Assembly: GCA_958510875.1 (NCBI GenBank)
Contig: OY294068.1
Coordinates: forward strand, 25,524,297 to 25,588,296
Length of the DNA: 64,000 nt
Direction: 5' to 3'
From: Endomychus coccineus
Taxonomy: Eukaryota; Arthropoda; Insecta; Coleoptera; Endomychidae
The translations under genes were made by a program, and so were the position numbers. Positions 1 to 10,390 of the stretch are shown in pieces. Each line of letters opens with the position of its first letter. The stretch's first letter is position 1. The notes under the pieces were generated by a model. That model worked only from the letters and a program-made list of their open reading frames with translations. It ran no database searches and was not told the origin of the DNA.

Positions 1-165
1 GGTGCAAAATTGGCTAATTTTGTCGATTTTACCATCCCTACGATGGATTGCAAGTAATAGGCTAAGGATTCGTGTTCAGCGACCCAAAAAACCCTTCTAG
101 GTGCACTCGAAATGTTAAAGTACCTTTTTTTGTAGAAAATACAATTCAAGACTTGGAAATTAACA
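1..165. repeat. Dispersed repeat fragment (same family as 49461-50460)
   Basis: This block matches 50209-50370 base for base over most of its length and in the same orientation. Shared landmarks are GGTGCAAAATTGGC, the segment ending in GATGGATTGCAAGT, CAGCGACC followed by an A-run, and TACAATTCAAGACTTGGA. It has no coding potential. The repeat array at 49461-50460 holds further direct and inverted copies. The element probably continues left beyond the window. Confidence 0.8.
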
Positions 166-625
166 ATTTAATTATTTTGAGATTACATAACATTTCAAAA
201 AAATGCTAATGCTGCTTTTGATCGGGTAAAGACTATTTTTGGTCAGTGAACATATGAAACTAGTTGAACAAATAGTTGAACTACTTTCATTTATTATAAA
301 CAATTTATTTATTAACAAATAGATGAATACGACCAAAACTCCGAGTTTAGGGTAGTTTTCGGATAATTTTGGCATTCTGAGTTCAATTTTATAGTCAAAA
401 TCGTCGAATTTATACCCACAAATCTGCTAATTTGTTATAAACAAGTTATCTTTATTAATAAATATACGAATTTGACCAAAATGTCGAGTTTATATTCGTT
501 TTCGGATAATTTTGGCTTGCTGAGTACGATTTTATTGCTATTATGGTCTTTAAATGCATACATACATTTTTAAATTGTTATAAGCAAATTATTTATTAAC
601 AAATGAAGAAAAACGAAATGTGACA
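166..625. repeat. Tandem repeat, period about 142 bp, roughly three units
   Basis: The phrase TTATAAACAA-TTAT-TATTAA recurs near 292, 432 and 577. Each time it is followed by A(G)ATGAA or ATACGAA, GACCAAAA-GTCGAGTTTA and TTTTCGGATAATTTTGGC. The units have diverged. A reverse-complement relative lies at 38980-39272, starting from the same TTTGGTCAGTGAACATATG anchor found here at 239-257. Reading frames in the block are by-products of the repeat. Confidence 0.75.
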
Positions 626-946
626 TTCCTATTTATTTTTATATATGGATTGTCTTCAGCTTGTAGAAATTGTATGGGTAATTGTAGTAATAATTTAAGA
701 CGAGGAATTCCCAATTCGCCTGAAGATTACAACGACAATTTAGTTCTAGATGGTACGATGACAACCTAGAAGAAGATATTAATGATATTTATTTTAATTT
801 TGATATTAGTGACGATGATAACTAATGTAATTTTTTATCTGAATATTATTGTATTAAATCGTCTAAATCTCGTGCACTCAAACTCCTCGATAAAATATTT
901 TGTATTTGTTCAATTCAAAATTGAGATTTTTCTAGTAACATACATA

Positions 947-1051
947 TCTCGCGGTTCAAAGAATGAACACGGAAACAGTTGGAAATACTACCGCCAGGTG
1001 ACTACCCCGAAACAATGCATAGTGGATTACAAACACATTTTTGGTTAGAAG
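947..1051 (+). repeat. First copy of a 105-bp direct duplication
   Basis: This segment is repeated at 1205-1308 with about ten differences. Shared landmarks are TCTCGCG-TTCAAAG, GGAAACAGTTGGAAATAC, TACCGCCAGGTGAC, ACAATGCATAGTGGATTAC and GGTTAGAAG. In copy 1 the frame that matches copy 2 is shifted upstream of CAATGC, so only the tail PKQCIVDYKH is read in common. Confidence 0.85.
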
Positions 1052-1083
1052 CCAGTAGATAAAGTTTTTAGTCTTCTTTTTTA

Positions 1084-1308
1084 GGCACTGACCAACCATC
1101 TCCGAAAATGGTATCATTACCCGAAAAAGGTTGGCCGAATCTAGATGTTCCAACATCATTTGCCGGAAAGCAGATATCCCACTGCCACGCATTGATAATA
1201 CAGTTCTCGCGATTCAAAGTATCAACGGGGAAACAGTTGGAAATACTACCGCCAGGTGACGACCCGAAACAATGCATAGTGGATTACAAACACATTTCTG
1301 GTTAGAAG
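1084..1308 (+). other. Exon-like open stretch containing the second copy of the 105-bp duplication
   Basis: The sequence after a TTTTTTAG splice-acceptor-like site near 1084 is open for about 74 codons and ends at TAG after HISG. The readable peptide contains GTDQPSPKMVSLPEKGW, then FAGKQISHCHALII, then STGKQLEILPPGDD and PKQCIVDYKHISG. Composition is more protein-like than the surrounding AT-rich DNA. The last part, 1205-1308, is the duplicated block also found at 947-1051. I do not recognise the family. It could be the terminal exon of a small host gene with a partial tandem duplication, or chance. Confidence 0.3.
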
Positions 1309-1309
1309 T

Positions 1310-2495
1310 CAATTACATGAATATTAGATTCCTAATGGACCTAGTAGAAGCTGAAACTCCGGAATCAAACTAATCTATTACAAGAATTCGGTTGGATTAG
1401 AAACAGTGGCAATTTGTTGAGTTGAAGTTAACTCATTGAAAGTCATAAAGAGATATTGCGAAGCGCCATTCACAGAAATAATGACTACAACTAAGCGCAC
1501 TCAATTCAAACAACTATTACCGACTACTGCTTCATTGCTTGTTCAAATTAACGAATGGGTGGGAATCAATGCCTCCGCAAAGACTGGATCGGATAATTAG
1601 ATTTATCAACAAGAATCGAATTGCTTCCCACAACCACCAATGATCTTATTCGGGGCACGTTTCGCCGAGAAAATGAATGCTTCAAGCCCGCCACTCATTA
1701 TAAGATAAAATTTCAATTTTCTTTCTTTAGAAAAATGTAATTAATTCAAGATGAAAATAATTAAAAGTGGATTCCAGTTAAGCCCATACGACAATCGGCT
1801 CATTTCTCAGAATGTCCCGCCCATTAAATTAATTAGAACTCGTGACGGAGTTAGTTAATTTCGTGGAAGGTTCGTGATTCTTTCCGCAATGTCTGTTCTC
1901 TCAACTGGTGTTTTGAAATGGATCATGAACTTTCCCACGTTTAAGAGTGTGTTAAATACGGTCATTTGGAATTTTCTTACTCCAAATGGAAAATTTGTAA
2001 ATTTATGTGGATGCAATACTGACCGTATTGACCTGTATTTTTGAAAATAAAACTAGAATTTGAACATTTACATTTTATTTTAACAATTGATGCTGCACAT
2101 AGAGGTTGGGCCAACTTTGCACCTCGATTTTCAGTATTTAAAGTGAGAATCTGGAAAAACGTCGATTTTTGATTCAATGGGGAAATATACTTCACCTTTT
2201 TTTGTCTAGGTAGCTTCAACCCCCTAGCGAGGAGAAGGAAAACCCCCGAAATTCGAATAGGGGAAGAGGGTCATGCGATACTTCTTTTAGAAGATCTCAT
2301 CGACTTCTCTCATGGCCCCAAAATTTTACGTCAATATTTTCATCCATAACGAAATGAGAGTTCGATTAAAAAAGTGTTTACTCAAACATCAACTTTAATC
2401 TTAACAGATTGATATTCAATTGATTCTTCTATTTTTCTTGTTTTTCTTATAAAAATAGTCCAATCTCTGGAATCCAAATTTTAATGTTTGCATTT
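1310..2495. other. No gene recognised; faint repeat at 2200-2330
   Basis: Only short, biased frames are present. 2205-2330 (GCTTCAACCCCCTAGC, GAATAGGGGAAGAGGG, GCGATAC) resembles the reverse complement of 62225-62345, so it is probably an old member of a dispersed repeat. Confidence 0.4.
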
Positions 2496-2497
2496 TC

Positions 2498-2645
2498 TTC
2501 AGGGAGGCGAATCTCACAATCCCTGATATGATGATGCCAGATTCAACTATTCCTATGAATCAATCATCAAGTCACCACGCTTGGTGTATCACCATCAACA
2601 GCATTCTCTCATGGAACCATCATGTGAGGTCCACTGCTAAAAATG
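2498..2645 (+). pseudogene. Non-LTR retrotransposon fragment, 3' part of reverse transcriptase
   Basis: The stretch beginning GGAGGCGAATC and ending near GAGGTCCACTGC corresponds to the region at 3049-3165 and 12318-12440, just before the RSIAKTA motif in the same family. It precedes the RT N-terminal part at 2645, so the order is scrambled relative to the full protein. This suggests two truncated insertions or a local rearrangement. Confidence 0.65.
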
Positions 2646-3712
2646 GATATCTCAAAAGCATTTGACTGCGTCTGGCACCAGGCCTAATTGGGAAACTTTC
2701 ATCATATAGTTTGCCACCCCAAATTTGTCATTTATTATCGAGTTTTATCTCAAATAGACCACTGTATGTCGTACTTTACGGATTCTTCTCCGAAACAATA
2801 GCTGTCCAAGGTGGTGTACCACAAGAACCTGTTCTGGCATCTACTTTGTTTCTACTTCATATCAACGATCTATTTGAAGTGACCTACTGTCCCGCACAGA
2901 GCTTTGCGGATTATGATATACTGCATAACAGCCCGTATGTCATTTAATGAAGCTAGAGATGCGAGACAGACAGTAGGTGCAATAAATGAATATCTGACAA
3001 TCTAGTACAGTGTGATGCAACTAAACCTCAAGCTTGCTTTGCCTCGAGGGAGGCGAATCCCACAAACATAAAATGATGATGTCAGGCAAACTATTTCTAT
3101 GCAATATCGATACTCTACATCACCACCAAGAGCACCCTCTCATGGGATGTTCATATGAGGTCTATTGCGAAAACTGCTCTACAGAAATTTGGTTTTCTAC
3201 CCTGTGCTAGGAGTTACTTTCCAGTGCCCCAGCAACACTTAATGATCCAGAAACCACAGACTCGACCTGTGTTTTTCATAACTTTGGAGTTCAGGTTCCA
3301 AACATACGCTGAAGCTCTATTCTATTCAGAAAGGGAAGCCATTCGCCTGGTTGGTGATGTCACACGAGTCCATTTTCGTCTCTAGAACGTCATAAAAAGG
3401 AGGGCTATCTCCCCCTTTTCTGTAGATATTTCCATGGTCGGTGCTCTTCGGAAATCTCGTTTGTTATTCCCCCAACAGCGATTCCAGGTAGACTGGCTTG
3501 AGTTAAGGTCATCCCTTCACGGTGAGGTTCTAGACCTCCCGATCTCTATCTACCAGACATCATTTTCCTTTCGCCTAGCGAGGTCTTTCCAAATGCCTAT
3601 AACTTCTCAACTTTCAAGAGAAATTCCATTGCCTATTTCTTCTCTCAACGATCACCGCTGGTTCACACAATTTTCCATGGATATTATAGGTTTTCGTCAC
3701 AAATAATCAATA
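2645..3712 (+). pseudogene. Non-LTR retrotransposon reverse transcriptase relic (copy A)
   Basis: This is a broken reverse transcriptase of a LINE-type element. Around 2645 the frame reads MDISKAFDCVWHQ, the catalytic block with the first Asp. From 2705 a second frame gives FISNRPLYVV, QGGVPQEPVLASTLFLLHINDL and QSFADYD, where the YADD/FADD active site has become FADY. At 3155-3385 comes VRSIAKTA-QKFGFLPCARSYF, and the final C-terminal part follows at 3434-3706. At least four frameshifts or stops separate these blocks. Copies of the same family lie at 4735-5320 (minus) and 12180-13020 (plus). The layout resembles jockey/CR1-type elements, but the clade is not certain. Confidence 0.85.
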
Positions 3713-3899
3713 CTCGTATATCAATAATTCTAAACCTGAAAAAGATGAATTAGAGAAGTTTAAAGACTATAAATTGTGATGAATTGTATATAAAATAGAA
3801 TGAACGCAGTTTCAGTGTAACCAAGAGTTTAGTTTAGTTTATTCATATCCTCCTATTGTCTTCATACTTACAAACTAGCAGCATATAATTCAATGATAC

Positions 3900-4480
3900 A
3901 TGAGTCTTTTCACTTCATCTATCCCCGCGAAAATTTTGAACGAAGAATTGGGTATAATTATATACATATTTATAAAAGTTTCTAATTTATCATCAGAATA
4001 TGTTCCCTTAACATATTCTGATTCTAAGTCGAAAAATAACATTTTGCTGAAACATTATCTAAAAGTTTGCTCCAAACCTCAAAATGAATCCCATATTCTG
4101 TTAAATGCTAAAGATAAAACAAATAAGTTTAATAATCCTGGAGTTTATAAATTAACATGCTCAGAGTGTGATAACTTTGACATTGGGAGATCGAGTTGTA
4201 ATATAGGAACTAGATATAAGGAACATTTATGATCTTTCAGACTGAATAAAACAGATTCTCATTTTTCTAACCATATTTTAGAAGCAGGACATACCTATCC
4301 AATATTAGAAGGAGTTAATATTTTACATTTTCAGATTAAAGGTTTAGAATTGAATACTCTAGAACAAATATTCAAAGATATTAAAAATAACGACAATCTT
4401 AATGATCCGTGACATTTGTATTACAGCCTGGTTTTCGATGTCTTGATGACATAATATTTTCATCGTAATCCGCTTACCTC
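3900..4480 (+). pseudogene. Penelope-like element 3' end with GIY-YIG endonuclease domain
   Basis: The frame 3900-4232 ends in NPGVYKLTCSECDNFDIGRSS followed by GTRYKEHL, the GIY-YIG nuclease core of Penelope-like retroelements. The usual YIG is here DIG. After a single TGA at 4230 the same frame continues as SFRLNKTDSHFSNHILEAGHTYP, the His-rich part of the domain. It then reads LNTLEQIFKDIKNNDNLND. The reverse transcriptase part is absent here. GIY-YIG fused to an RT C-terminus is diagnostic of Penelope-like elements. The copy is 5'-truncated and inactive. Confidence 0.85.
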
Positions 4481-4734
4481 CATCAATTTGTCATACCCCG
4501 CATCATTATTATCCCAATTCCAAGTAATGGATTTCGTTCTTGTATTTCCCCTTGTTCTAACTACTTCACAATTTGTTGGTATTAGCATTTGTAATATCAC
4601 TACGGCTACCAACATCTATTTTATAAATATCTTCATCGAGCATCGAACATTTTAAGAGGCACACAAACAAGAAGGCCACCTAAGCAGGTCTTTGGAAAGG
4701 TCATCTGTATCTCAAAATTTCGTCTGTTCATTTA

Positions 4735-5320
4735 TTTTTATATTTTGACTACAAGGGAGGAAAGTTTATAATGTTCGTAAAACATAATTTTAGCCAGTGC
4801 TGGGATGTTGGCAGAGGATGCAAAAACTTCGCCGTTCGACAGAAAAATGAAGTCTGGTAGAATGAAGTTCGGTTTCGAGTTTGGCAAAGAAAGGGGGACC
4901 AGCTTGGGTTCTCCTAGTCTGCCTACCAGGAATCTCTTGTGCAATAACAGGTGAGATTTCTGATGAGCACCCACCATAGAAATACCAACAGAAAAAGGAG
5001 AGATCGCACACCTTTTTTCGATATTCAAGAGAGGTCAATAAATTCGTAGATGGCATCACTAATCAGACAAATACTTCTTCTAAAAAGAATGTAAGAGCTT
5101 CAGCGTATATTTGCGAGCTGAGCTACAAACATGAGAACAGTACTCTAGGACATGTCGAATCTGTGCTTTGTAGATTATGAGGAGCTGCTGGGGAGTCATG
5201 AAGCTTTTGGCACGGAATAGAAAACCAAGGTTTTGCGAAGCGGTTTTCGCAATGGAACTCACATGGTCGTCCCTATGGGTGGTGGTAACTAGCATGGATA
5301 TGGAGAATCACATTATCCAA
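4735..5320 (-). pseudogene. Non-LTR retrotransposon reverse transcriptase relic (copy B)
   Basis: Read on the minus strand from 5295 the frame gives HVSSIAKTASQNLGFLFRAKS, TPQQLLIIYKAQIRHVLEYC and KYTLKLLHS. A second frame (5059-4790) gives SLEYRKKVCDLSFF and YGGCSSEIS, and a third (5028-4738) gives the C-terminus with NIPALAKIMF. The YKAQIRxxLEYCSH block is a well-known RT C-terminal motif in insect LINEs. Two frameshifts split it and the catalytic blocks are missing. It is the same family as 2645-3712 and 12180-13020. Confidence 0.85.
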
Positions 5321-5529
5321 AAGTAACGAATGAATAAATACTAATGATCTCTCAAGAGGTCTGACCCGTATATAAATTTTCATCATTAAATCAACATAAG
5401 AGGGTAGGAAAATTTCGGAAGGCAGTGAATTCAAGAGCGACCAAATTTTTAGAAATTTCGAACTTCCGTTTTTAAATAATGATCAAGACAGCTTTTGAGG
5501 AAATAATACAGAAAACATTTTATTTGTTG
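5321..5529. other. Unassigned spacer
   Basis: AT-rich sequence with no recognisable gene or repeat between the RT relic and the P-like element. Confidence 0.5.
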
Positions 5530-5537
5530 GTTGCAAC

Positions 5538-6162
5538 CATAGACCTATTATCCTAAGGAGACAGAATTGTTTACATTTAAACACGATCAGACATTGTCAA
5601 AATTTCGGGCCACTCAGACCGCTGTATATTACAAGTATGGCCGTATGGAATGTGCTGTTGCCAGATTAGTTGTTCTGTGTGCCGGATTAAGATTTGTAAT
5701 TATTATAAAAACGTCCATAGCATTATTTATTGGTTATATTAGAAGCAATACCGTTGAAATGTCGTTTTGTCTGAAAAATATTCCATAATTTTAGGTAACC
5801 TGGAATATACAATCGAATTATAGAATATTTAAATCTTTAAATATAGAGCTATTCCATTCCATTGCATCATTTGTTCAGAAAGCGACCACGTCGCGTACCT
5901 TTTATGAATGGGGACTTTGTTTGTTCTGTACTACGCAATTTGACAGTTTCCGTGTTTCTCGTAGCTGTTTTGAAGCGGTGTTGCCTTTCAAGTGGTACCA
6001 AGTTTTCAATGATAGTTACAGCGTTGCCAATAAGGAGTTATTATGACTCGACGACAAAGAGATCCGTTGGTTTTCTTTGTCATACTTCATGTGATCATTG
6101 AGACAAGTCAAATGGAAATTTAGGAATGACATGTTTTGTCTCCTTAGGATAATAGGTCTATG
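5538..6162. mobile_element. Short P-like DNA transposon, 625 bp, with exact 8-bp target duplication
   Basis: The ends are inverted repeats: CATAGACCTATTATCCTAAG at 5538 and its reverse complement ending at 6162, extending to about 25 bp. The 8 bases GTTGCAAC flank both ends (5530-5537 and 6163-6170). An 8-bp duplication together with ends starting CATAGA fits P elements (8-bp duplication, CATG... ends). hAT elements also give 8 bp but usually start CAG or TAG. The interior has no transposase motif, so this is a non-autonomous derivative. Truncated copies lie at 56640-57335. A P-type transposase fragment lies at 37927-38341. Confidence 0.8.
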
Positions 6163-6170
6163 GTTGCAAC

Positions 6171-7139
6171 AGTAAAACCATATAAGCTAATTTTTAAATG
6201 ATGATTATGACACAAAAATTATCGAATTTTATATATCAGTTGAAACAATCTTTCAACAAACAAACTTACAATTTTTTAATTACATTAGTTTCGTGCTTAT
6301 ATATACATTGTCTTGGAGAATAGGTGGATATAAAATCATATGACGAATACGTTTATTATAGTAAGATCTGAGACACTATTATTTTCAATTTACATCACGT
6401 ATCTGCAAATTCATTGCTTTATCATTAACTTTATCTTCTCTCACGAATTTATATTTTCTCGCATATTTCAACAAGGAAGAGGGTGGCGTTTTTATTGTTC
6501 CCCAGTCATTCAGAGTAAATCCAGATCTGTGTCATTCAACAAATATCGTATTAAAAGTTAAAATGTAGGCTTTATCGGCAATAAATAGATCGTAAATAAA
6601 TAACTACGTAATATCTTTCATGAACACGTTGATTTCAACATCTAAGTTGGAAGTTCTAAGTGATACATTAAAAGTGAAATATTTGCTATTATTTATCCTA
6701 TACCTCATTTCCTACGCGTTTATTCAAATAGCGAATATTGAAAATAAACAGAATATTATTTTATATAACTCAGACTATTGAGTGATGTCTTCATATTCTC
6801 AATAAGCACTCATCTAATGTTTATATTTTTAACTTCTCTCGAATATACAACATAATAAATACAAATTCTATAAATATATCGTTAAATTTAAAATTTTCAC
6901 TCCGGAGCTGAGACTCGAGAAATTTTTATTATCCAATAGAAAGTCTAAGCACGCAATTTTATAGAAATTGACTCTTGACTAAATTCTATTCCATAGCTTA
7001 TTCATTAATTTACATTGTATAGGGGAATTCTTCTTCAACTTACCCCTAGACGTATATCTAGACTTTGATTTTTTCTTTTTAAGTCTAGATATTTAATTCT
7101 TAATTATAAATATAAATAAATTTAATAAAATATAACAGA
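6171..7139. other. AT-rich intergenic sequence, nothing recognised
   Basis: I see no coding motif, inverted ends or tandem repeat. The short frame at 6340-6561 has no recognisable domain. Confidence 0.5.
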
Positions 7140-7197
7140 GTTCACTATAACACTATGAATAAGAAAAAATCACCCTTATCCTCTAAAAATACTATTA

Positions 7198-7250
7198 AAG
7201 TACTGAGGTCCTTTCGACTACCAAGTAGCCATCATCAGAGTAAACTATTT
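7198..7250 (-). ncRNA. Hammerhead ribozyme-like motif
   Basis: On the minus strand CTGATGA (7238-7232) is followed by stem II GGCTAC-TTG-GTAGTC and then GAAA (7215-7212). A very short stem III GG-A-CC leads to the UC cleavage dinucleotide. The predicted cut lies between 7205 and 7204. The next bases AGTA pair with TACT immediately before CTGATGA, giving a short stem I. This is the type I layout with minimal stem III known from Penelope-like elements. The whole block 7150-7260 is a dispersed repeat, with relatives at 18560-18660 (opposite strand) and 41835-41915. Confidence 0.6.
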
Positions 7251-7261
7251 ACCGGAAATTG

Positions 7262-7864
7262 AGAATTATTAGTATCAAAAAAGATATATGTAGCGTTTGC
7301 GGTCTTCTTTATTGCAAATATCTTCAAAACAAATTTAAGCTAATGATTTCTTAACAATTTACTGATGTTTCAATAAGTTTCGGAGCCACAAAAGAGAATT
7401 TTGAGAAAAGTGAAAAAAAATGTAAACATGTGGTGAATTTTAAATCTCCATAAATTAATTTCTTCAATATTACCCGATTTTAAACCATCAGATTAGGCTA
7501 TTTATTCTCATTGAAAAAGATATGAGGTAGATGACCCTAAAATCTATATTTTGGAGAAAATTATATTCAAAAAAATTGCTACAAAATTGCCAGTACATAT
7601 TTATAATTAACAAATTCCAGAAGTGTTTACTTACCCCATCTGGATTGTGTTTGTATGGAGGCCCTGATCCACAAAATTCTACCAGAACATCTTGCAGTTT
7701 CTTTGTGGAGTCTGAAAATATTATTTTCATCATATCGAGAAATTGCATATTGGAAGAAGTTCGAGATTTTTCATATGATGAGCAATATTCGAACAATAAA
7801 CAAATTGAAACAAAAGTTTCACTCAAAATTAAATTTCTTGCAAGCGATATATTGATAATTATAC
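7262..7864. other. No gene recognised between the hammerhead repeat and the Penelope-like RT
   Basis: Overlapping frames exist on both strands at 7488-7872 but show no motif. This may be degenerate 5' sequence of the Penelope-like element that becomes readable at about 7890. Confidence 0.4.
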
Positions 7865-7879
7865 TAATTTAACCAACAG

Positions 7880-8235
7880 CAAATTTATGAAATTGAAATC
7901 AGACCCTAAAACAAAATTCCAGCGAAACATTAAACACTTCCTCAAAAACATCAACTATATTTTACCAAATATGAGAAACCTCATTTATTAAACATGCATC
8001 CTCACCACTTTCTCTATGGATTAATAAAAATTGACGAAGACAATACTCCTATAAGACAAGTTTGTTTTTTAAAAATAGCATACTATAAACTATACAAGCT
8101 TCAGCCCTAGATACAGTATAAAAATTCATTTCAGTTAATAAAAAAATTAAAAATATAGAACTTGAGACAAATACCAAACTTGTATCATGTCAAAAAACTC
8201 TTTCCAAGTATTCTCACACAGCTGATCGTCTAATT
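7880..8235 (+). pseudogene. Penelope-like reverse transcriptase, 5' half, interrupted by hAT insertion
   Basis: Frames read KLKSDPKTKFQRNIKHFLKN, then HLLNMHPHHFLYGLIKIDED and NTPIRQVCFL. The P-LYGLIKIHK-PIRPVVS block is typical of Penelope-like RT. The sequence continues as SHTADRLI just before the hAT at 8236 and resumes in the same frame at 10712 as EELLVRNN. Stops and frameshifts make it a pseudogene. Confidence 0.75.
8228..8235. repeat. Left target-site duplication of the hAT element
   Basis: GTCTAATT here and ATCTAATT at 10704-10711 differ at one base. The 8-bp length fits hAT. Confidence 0.7.
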
Positions 8236-8550
8236 CAGGGGTCCCAGCCCTAGGGCCATATTGATAACTCCATTTTCCTGCCATTATCTATAATTTCTAG
8301 ACTAGCCGCTGGGTACGCGACCTGAGCGAGCATACGCTTGCTAAATTTGTTAGTTCAATTACTATTGTGTACTAAATGTACTTTATTGTAACGACCGCGA
8401 CACTTGATGTCAGCTGGTGGTCACACGCTGAAATAGGTAGTAGTAGTAGACTTTCGAAAGCGCAGTAACAATTAAACATTTGCGAATAATCTCATTGTTT
8501 CGATAAAGTTCTGTTCTATTCAACTCACTTCTAGATGACCGTAATTGGGG

Positions 8551-8584
8551 TATAAAATAGCTAGCGGCGCGACCGCTAGTCAGT
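8551..8584 (+). promoter_or_regulatory. TATA box plus arthropod initiator of the hAT transposase gene
   Basis: TATAAAATAG starts at 8551 and TCAGT, the arthropod initiator pentamer, is at 8580-8584, so the +1 A is about 31 bp downstream of the TATA start. The first good ATG of the transposase (8718) follows about 135 bp later. Confidence 0.6.
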
Positions 8585-8717
8585 CCGCCTAAGGAAGCGA
8601 AACTGTTGTGAAATAAAGTAGTGCGTAACTCCTTAAATCATGTTTTTGCTTGTTTAAAAGACATCTTCGTAACTGTATTTTGATTTGACTTGTTGTTTCT
8701 GTATGTAATTTACTAGT

Positions 8718-10390
8718 ATGGAAAAGAAGCGAAAAGTAGACAGTGAATGCAGAACATTCAAAGATCAATGGAACTTTCAATATTTCGTAATTGAGTCCAG
8801 TAAGAAGGCACTATGTTTGATTTGCAATGAAACCATAGCCGATCTCAACGAATATAACATTAAACTTCATAATGAAACGGAACATTTTCAAAATTACTCA
8901 AAATATACAGGAAGTTTGCGAACAGAAAAATTTAAAGCTTTGAAGCGCAAATTGAAATCGCAGCAATCTTTGTTCACGAAACTCAATACTGAACAAGAGG
9001 CTGCACTCGTGCCAGCTTTCGTGTGGCTCTTGGAATTGCGAAAGGTGGAAAACCATTCTCTAATGAAGAAATGATCAAAGAATACGTAATTGCATTAGCC
9101 GAAGAAATGTGCCCCGAAAAGGTAAATTTATTTAAAACTATCAGTTTGTCAGCAAACACCTTGGCTCAGAGGGTAGAAGACATCGCAGAAGATTTATCAT
9201 CTCAACTGACAAAAATGGACATCTTGAGTGGTTTTCTCTGGCCTTGGATGAGTCAACAGATGTGTCAGATATTGATCAAGTGCTGATTTTTATTCGAGGA
9301 GTAGATGAAAGGTATGAAGTGTATGAAGAACTCCTTGATATTGATAGTATTCACGGCACGACTACTGGGGAAGATATTTTTAAGGGAATTGAAAAGGCCA
9401 TTTATAAAAAGAATCTTCGATGGAAAAACTTGAAATTTATTACTACTGATGAATGCAAAAACATGTGTGGTAAAAAAAAGGAGTGGTTGCTCCTGTGTCA
9501 AAGGCTGTAGAAAATGATGGTAGTTCAAAACCATTAGTCTTACATTGTATCATTCATCAACAGTCCTTGTGCGGGAAATGTTTGGATATGTCTGAAGTTC
9601 TAAAACCAGTCATATCAGTTGTTAATTTCATCAGATCCACTGGGCTAAATCACCGACGATTTCGCGAGTTTATTATAGAAGAGATTGGAGAAAATGACTT
9701 ACCATATCATACTACCGTACGCTGGCTTAGTTGCAAAAAAGTCCTTCGGTGCTCTTTTGAACTTCGAGCTGTGATCGGAATTTTTCTGAATGGAAAGCAT
9801 CGCCCTCTTACCGAATTACAAAATAGCGAATGGCTGTGGAAGTAAGCATTCTATGTCGATTTGACAAAACATATGAACGAACTGAATTTGGAATTGCAAG
9901 GAGAAACTCAGCTTCTCCTTGATTTATCCACTAATATCAAATCGTTCCAGTAGAAAATAATACTGTTTCAATCACAATTACGTCAAAAATGTTTCACACA
10001 TTTCAAAACATCTGAAATATTCAACCACACTACTGAGACTTAGTTTCCCGTTGATTTTGCAATCAAAGCTTTGAGTGCTTTGAATATAAACTTTGATACT
10101 CGTTTCTCAGACTTTGATGTCATTGCGAATGAAATTAAGATTTTTCAAAATCCTTTTGATACTGACATTGAAATCATAGTTCGAGAACTTCAAATGGAAA
10201 ATTATTGATTTACAGTGCAGTAATATGATTAAGAACAAATATCAAAACTCATCTCTGTTGGAATTCTATAAGAGTCTTCCACTGGTACAATTTGATAATT
10301 TCCATGAATTTGCTCGTGGGCTGTTTTCTGTTTTTGGTACTACTCACTTGTGCGAGAAAACATTGTCCAAAGCAACTACAAACTATTGTC
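8718..10390 (+). pseudogene. hAT transposase, GTF2IRD2-like, frameshifted
   Basis: The start MEKKRKVDSECRTFKDQW begins a BED-type zinc finger (CLICNE...H...H). After a frameshift near 9015 it reads KGGKPFSNEEMIKEYV and EEMCPEKVNLFKTISLS. Near 9225 it shifts to ALDESTDVSDIDQVLIFIRG and IHGTTTGEDIF. Near 9480 it shifts again to LVLHCIIHQQSLCGK, GLNHRRFREF and DLPYHTTVRWLS. A stop at 9843 follows, with relics of the C-terminus such as FARGLFSVFG-THLCEK near 10310-10360. The order of blocks matches the transposase domesticated as the C-terminus of vertebrate GTF2IRD2. In hAT enzymes these blocks form the RNase H-like DDE core plus the dimerisation tail. It is inactive. Confidence 0.9.

Noticed and set aside
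4960..4990. CTGATGA followed by GAAA near 4959-4985, a hammerhead-like core
   Set aside because: The stretch between cannot form stem II, and the DNA is RT coding sequence on the other strand.
5567..6101. Frames of 73 and 79 codons inside the P-like element, partly repeated at 56903-57346
   Set aside because: They are shared only because the element is repeated. No transposase motif, and frames are not conserved between copies.
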